Of a stretch of DNA of 27,514 bases, positions 24,305 through 27,514 are shown one piece after another. The position numbers and the translations under genes were made by a program. Positions within the stretch are counted from its first letter, which is position 1, and every line of letters begins with the position of its first letter. Origin of the DNA: an uncultured Eubacteriales bacterium (GTDB lineage: Bacteria > Bacillota > Clostridia > UBA1381 > UBA9506); NCBI GenBank assembly GCA_900545185.1, contig UQYH01000016.1, forward strand, positions 1 through 27,514. The letters run 5' to 3'. The notes beneath the pieces are model-generated. The model saw only the letters and a list, made by a program, of their open reading frames with translations, ran no database searches and was not told the origin of the DNA.

Positions 24305-25660
24305 ATGAAATGCGGATTTTATGAAACAGAAATTACACCGCCGCTTGGCACAACCATGTTCGGCTATTTTACCAAGCGTGTAAACGAAGGCATTAAACAA
24401 AAGCTGTATGCCAAAGCAGCCGTGTTTGAAAAAGACGACACCTGTGCGGCCTTTTTGGTTATTGATTCTACAAGCATGCCGACAGGTTTGCCCGAAGCGG
24501 TACGCAAGCGTGTACATGCAAGAACGGGCATTGCCGAAGATGCTATTTTAATCGCGGTTACGCACTCGCATACCAGTATTCCGTGCCGGAAGATTAAGCC
24601 GGGCTATCAGGAAATGCACATTTTAAAAGACGAGCCGGAGCTTGACCCGGAGCTGGATGCCAAAACCATGGAAATGATTACACTGCTGGCGGCCGATACG
24701 GTCATTATGGCGTATAAAAAGATGGAAGAGGCCACCCTCCGTTTCGGTATCGGTGATGTGGAAGGCATGTCTTTTGTCCGCGAATATTATATTGAGGACG
24801 GAACAATACGCACCAATCCCGGCTACTGCAAGGATAAAATCGTAAAGCCCTATTCAAAGCCCGAAACGGTTTTGCCTGTTTTATATGCCGAATCGGCAGA
24901 CGGCCGCCCGATGGGTATTATTACAAGCTTTGCGCTGCATCATGACACGGTATCCGGCAGTGAAATCAGCTCCGATTATTCCGGCGTAACGGCGCGCATG
25001 ATGAAAGAAAAATACGGTCTTGACTTTGTTACTGTATTTTATCAGGGATTTTGCGGTAATATTAATCATATAAATTATATCGGAGAGCCGTTTAAGCACA
25101 CGGCGGAAGAAATCGGCACCAGAATTGCAGAAGAGATGTTTACCGTGATTCCCAAGGCAGAGCCGCTTAAAAATGATGATTTGGCTGTTGTGACCGAGAC
25201 GATTATGATCAAAAAACGAAAGCTGCCCGAAGGCTTTATGGAAAGTGTTAAAGAACTGCAAAAAAATCCGCCGACCTCCGGCCCGATGACCATTGCCGAC
25301 CCCTACAGCGATCGAATGAAGTACGCGGCTTCTGCAGATTTGATTGCGGTGTACGACACCGACAAGAGAACGGAATATGAAATTCCCGTACAGGTCATTA
25401 AAATTGGCGACTGCCTGGTTTATGCCTTTATCGGAGAGGTATTTTCACAGTTTGCCGATCGGATTCGTGCAGCGTCACCCACCGAAAAAAACATTATGAT
25501 TGAATTGGCGCATGTTGATGAGCCTTCGGCCTACATTCCGATTCCGGAGTTGTATTTGCCGTATGTGTATGAGGCATCTATTTACAGTGATCCGTTTGTT
25601 CCCGAAGCAGGGACACAAATGGTGGAAAAGGCCTTGGAGATGGCAAAGAAAATCTATTAA
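24305..25660 (+). CDS. Neutral-ceramidase superfamily protein (PF04734-like), cytoplasmic, altered nucleophile site
   Basis: This 451-residue protein opens CGFYETEITPPLGTTMFGYF, the typical start of the neutral/alkaline ceramidase N-terminal domain. Zinc-site motifs are THSHT (86-90), LHHDTVSG (211-218) and GEVFSQ with Glu378; SSDYSG (222-227) and the closing YEASIYSDPFVPEAG also match the family. Where characterised ceramidases carry the nucleophile serine in GDVSPN, this protein has GNINHI (251-256), with Asn254 at the serine position. There is no signal peptide, and the C-terminal Ig-like domain of secreted ceramidases is absent. Many such family members sit in sugar-use clusters of Firmicutes without an assigned activity. 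A role on an imported sugar or amide is more likely than ceramide cleavage. It is 32 bases after the discoidin gene and ends the operon. Confidence 0.85.
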   Translation: MKCGFYETEITPPLGTTMFGYFTKRVNEGIKQKLYAKAAVFEKDDTCAAFLVIDSTSMPTGLPEAVRKRVHARTGIAEDAILIAVTHSHTSIPCRKIKPGYQEMHILKDEPELDPELDAKTMEMITLLAADTVIMAYKKMEEATLRFGIGDVEGMSFVREYYIEDGTIRTNPGYCKDKIVKPYSKPETVLPVLYAESADGRPMGIITSFALHHDTVSGSEISSDYSGVTARMMKEKYGLDFVTVFYQGFCGNINHINYIGEPFKHTAEEIGTRIAEEMFTVIPKAEPLKNDDLAVVTETIMIKKRKLPEGFMESVKELQKNPPTSGPMTIADPYSDRMKYAASADLIAVYDTDKRTEYEIPVQVIKIGDCLVYAFIGEVFSQFADRIRAASPTEKNIMIELAHVDEPSAYIPIPELYLPYVYEASIYSDPFVPEAGTQMVEKALEMAKKIY

Positions 25661-25675
25661 AATCAATTCATTTTT

Positions 25676-25712
25676 TCGGGGCGGTTGCATGGCTGCCCCG
25701 ATTTCCTCTTTT
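25676..25712 (+). terminator. Intrinsic terminator of the transporter operon
   Basis: TCGGGGC (25676-25682) pairs with GCCCCGA (25695-25701), with two or three further weak pairs inside, followed by TTTCCTCTTTT. A T-run (25671-25676) before the left arm gives the minus strand an A/T mirror, so it may work both ways. It lies 16 bases after the stop of the ceramidase-like gene and ends just where the next promoter begins. Confidence 0.75.
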
Positions 25713-25737
25713 ACTTCAGAATCAAGTGTGTTATAAT
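25710..25737 (+). promoter_or_regulatory. Extended -10 promoter for the two-component regulator genes
   Basis: TATAAT (25732-25737) is perfect and is preceded by TGT as an extended -10 element. TTTACT (25710-25715) is a moderate -35 box at 16-bp spacing. The regulator genes therefore have their own, probably constitutive, transcription, separate from the genes they may control. Confidence 0.65.
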
Positions 25738-25774
25738 AGTAAAAGAAAAGAACAGTTCATGAAAGGTGAAGCAT

Positions 25775-27385
25775 ATGCTGAAATTGCTGATTGTGGAAGA
25801 TAATTATATGGATCGCGAAGGCTTGATAGAGCTGATAGACTGGGGCAGCTTCGGCTTTAGCGAGGTCTTTTTTGCCAAAGATGGGCTGGAGGGACTTGAA
25901 AAAGCGCGCGAAATTAAACCGGCGCTTGTCCTTTCGGATATATCCATGCCACGGCTTGACGGTCTCAGCATGGCCGGGAAAATCCAATGCGAGTTGCCGG
26001 ATGTCCGCTTTATTTTTATGAGCTGTTTTGAAGAAAAGGAATATATGATCAAAGCCATCGGCGTGAATGCATACGGCTATATTTTAAAACCCATACAAAT
26101 TGAACAGCTGTCGGCCGCGGTTGAAAAAGTAATGAATATCGTTAAAAGCGAAACCGAGCAGCAAAGATACATTACGTCGATTGAAACGGAGCTGCATGAA
26201 TACTTGCCCTATGTGCAGGAAACTGTTTTGCGTGATTTATGCTACGGCAGCATAGAAGCGGCAAGCTGTGCAAGAGAAATGCAAAAAATAGGCCTGCGCA
26301 TCGGAACATTTTACACACTGATTGCGGCTTCGGTCGATATGGAGAGCGGAGCAGACGGCCAAAACGGATATTTATATGTGTATAAAATGCAGGAAACGGC
26401 ACAGGAACTGGCCGCCGAATCCTGTGCACGCATTGTGGTGAAAACCTCAATTTTGGAGCATAAAACCCTTCTTTTACATGTGTCGATGTGTGAAGCACAG
26501 TCGGCGGAGGAAGCCCTGGAAGAATGCGTTATGTTTGTGGAGGACTATCATGCACAGGTGTGCAAAAAGCTGGGGTGTCGGCTTTTTGTCAGCATTGGTG
26601 ATATTGAAACGGAGGCAGCGCGCATACCGGAGATTTTTAAAGAGGTCAAAAACGCGCTGGATTTTGAAATATCGACCCAAACAACAGGTCTTGTTATGGC
26701 AACAGAGCTTGTGAATGTAAGCTTTATGGAAAAGCTGAATCTTGACAAGCTGAAGGAGGATTTAGCAAGACTTTTGGATGAAGGCACAAATGCCGAAATT
26801 GTTGCATTTACAGAGCAGTATTTACAGTCCGACTGTGCGGAAACGCCGGATGTTTACAAGCAAATGCTTTTGTCGCTTGTCAGCGTGCTGCAAATGATTT
26901 TGTACGAGCGTGGTGAAAGCTTTGAGCGTATTTTTGACAATGCCTTTCCCATTTGGGAAAAGATTATGAATCCGGAGCAAATTTTAGATATGCGGCAATG
27001 GATTATTAATATGATTAAAATGATTGCCCAGCATCTTGACAAGCAGAAAAAAGAGTATTACAATGAACTTGTTGAAAATATAAAAGCGCTGATTCAAAAG
27101 GACTATGCCAAATTTGAAAATGTTTCTGAAATTACAGAAAGCTTTTACATCAGTAAAAATCATTTAAACTTAATTTTTAAGCGTCAGACGGGAGAAAATA
27201 TTTTTGACTATCTGATGAAAACAAGAATTTACTACGCAAAGCAAATGCTTGCCGATACGGATATGCGTGTGTATGAAATATCCGAAAAAATAGGGTATAA
27301 AAGCACGGCTTATTTTACATCGGTCTTTAAGCAGTTTACGGGGCAAACGCCAAAGGAATACAGGGTGCATAAACGGTTGGGTTAA
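25775..27385 (+). CDS. AraC-type response regulator (YesN-like)
   Basis: I chose ATG 25775, with GAAAGG 8 bases upstream; an in-frame GTG at 25766 overlaps that RBS. The 536-residue protein begins MLKLLIVEDNYMDREG, a receiver domain with acidic residues Glu8-Asp9 and phospho-acceptor Asp55 in LVLSDISMPRLDG; Lys in YILKP closes the receiver. A long middle region (about 135-430), variable in this family, follows. The last 100 residues (about 434-536) are an AraC/XylS DNA-binding domain with two helix-turn-helix units (SKNHLNLIFKRQTGENIF and STAYFTSVFKQFTGQTPKEY). In Firmicutes, YesN-like regulators pair with YesM-like kinases and activate neighbouring CUT1 sugar operons. It is followed 27 bases later by the kinase gene. 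Likely targets are the promoters at 1042, 3078-3126 and 17547. Confidence 0.93.
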   Translation: MLKLLIVEDNYMDREGLIELIDWGSFGFSEVFFAKDGLEGLEKAREIKPALVLSDISMPRLDGLSMAGKIQCELPDVRFIFMSCFEEKEYMIKAIGVNAYGYILKPIQIEQLSAAVEKVMNIVKSETEQQRYITSIETELHEYLPYVQETVLRDLCYGSIEAASCAREMQKIGLRIGTFYTLIAASVDMESGADGQNGYLYVYKMQETAQELAAESCARIVVKTSILEHKTLLLHVSMCEAQSAEEALEECVMFVEDYHAQVCKKLGCRLFVSIGDIETEAARIPEIFKEVKNALDFEISTQTTGLVMATELVNVSFMEKLNLDKLKEDLARLLDEGTNAEIVAFTEQYLQSDCAETPDVYKQMLLSLVSVLQMILYERGESFERIFDNAFPIWEKIMNPEQILDMRQWIINMIKMIAQHLDKQKKEYYNELVENIKALIQKDYAKFENVSEITESFYISKNHLNLIFKRQTGENIFDYLMKTRIYYAKQMLADTDMRVYEISEKIGYKSTAYFTSVFKQFTGQTPKEYRVHKRLG

Positions 27386-27412
27386 CGGAACAAAATGAAG
27401 GGGGAGCGCAGC

Positions 27413-27514
27413 ATGAAAAAGAGAAACATGTATAACAGCATTAAAAGAATGTTGTTTTTTTACGCTTCCGTTATTTTAGTGATTGTTTATATCATTGTTT
27501 CGGGCTTTGCCATT
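27413..27514 (+). CDS. Start of a probable sensor histidine kinase (YesM-like), truncated by the window
   Basis: An ATG with GGGGGAG 7 bases upstream opens a frame that runs off the window after 34 codons. The translation begins with basic residues (MKKRNMYNSIKRM) followed by one hydrophobic segment (LFFYASVILVIVYIIVSGFA), as expected for an N-terminal membrane anchor of a YesM-type kinase with a large extracytoplasmic sensor. The position directly after a YesN-like regulator is the main support. No kinase motif is visible in the fragment. Confidence 0.75.
   Translation, partial: MKKRNMYNSIKRMLFFYASVILVIVYIIVSGFAI

Noticed and set aside
1..27514. CRISPR arrays, tRNA, rRNA, transposases or integrase genes
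   Set aside because: No regularly spaced repeats, cloverleaf-like sequence, rRNA-like stretch or transposase-like protein was seen in the window.

Overview
The window looks like part of a chromosome from a Gram-positive, S-layer-bearing member of the Firmicutes, probably class Clostridia. The reasons are the SLH-domain wall proteins, a lipoprotein-anchored CUT1 sugar importer without its own ATPase gene, a YesN/YesM-type two-component pair, strong purine-rich ribosome binding sites and sigma-A-like promoters. Genus and species cannot be read from this sequence. Every clear full-length gene is on the + strand, and the content is almost entirely about capturing, breaking and importing a complex extracellular glycan.

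Layout. Bases 1-387 are the 3' end of a probable glycoside hydrolase. Bases 388-1173 are non-coding and contain two stem-loops (the second a plausible bidirectional terminator), a possible minus-strand gene remnant, a cluster of short palindromes resembling a dispersed intergenic repeat, and a promoter. At 1174-2955 is an exported protein made of tandem discoidin-like (F5/8C) domains. A long block (3248-17500) follows: two paralogous secreted right-handed beta-helix proteins, each with an F5/8C domain inserted in the helix; an F5/8C+SLH surface protein; a 302-residue protein without a signal peptide that I cannot assign; and a second SLH protein. A good promoter at 17547-17576 starts a second block (17608-25660): two CUT1 permeases, a solute-binding lipoprotein, a Gfo/Idh/MocA oxidoreductase, another tandem-discoidin exported protein, and a ceramidase-superfamily protein. 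After a terminator, a separate promoter drives a YesN-like AraC-type response regulator and the first 34 codons of a probable YesM-like sensor kinase.

How it may work together (inference). The beta-helix enzymes and discoidin proteins would bind and cut a glycan outside the cell, SLH proteins would provide wall-attached binding or scaffolding, and oligosaccharides would enter through the binding lipoprotein and permeases. The oxidoreductase, the ceramidase-like protein and perhaps the 302-residue protein would process products inside. YesN/YesM would sense the substrate. The substrate itself is not readable from the sequence. The most unusual element is a cassette of about 540 residues (two discoidin-like domains, an Ig-like domain and a C-terminal beta domain) that occurs three times: alone at each end of the locus and fused to the first beta-helix enzyme.
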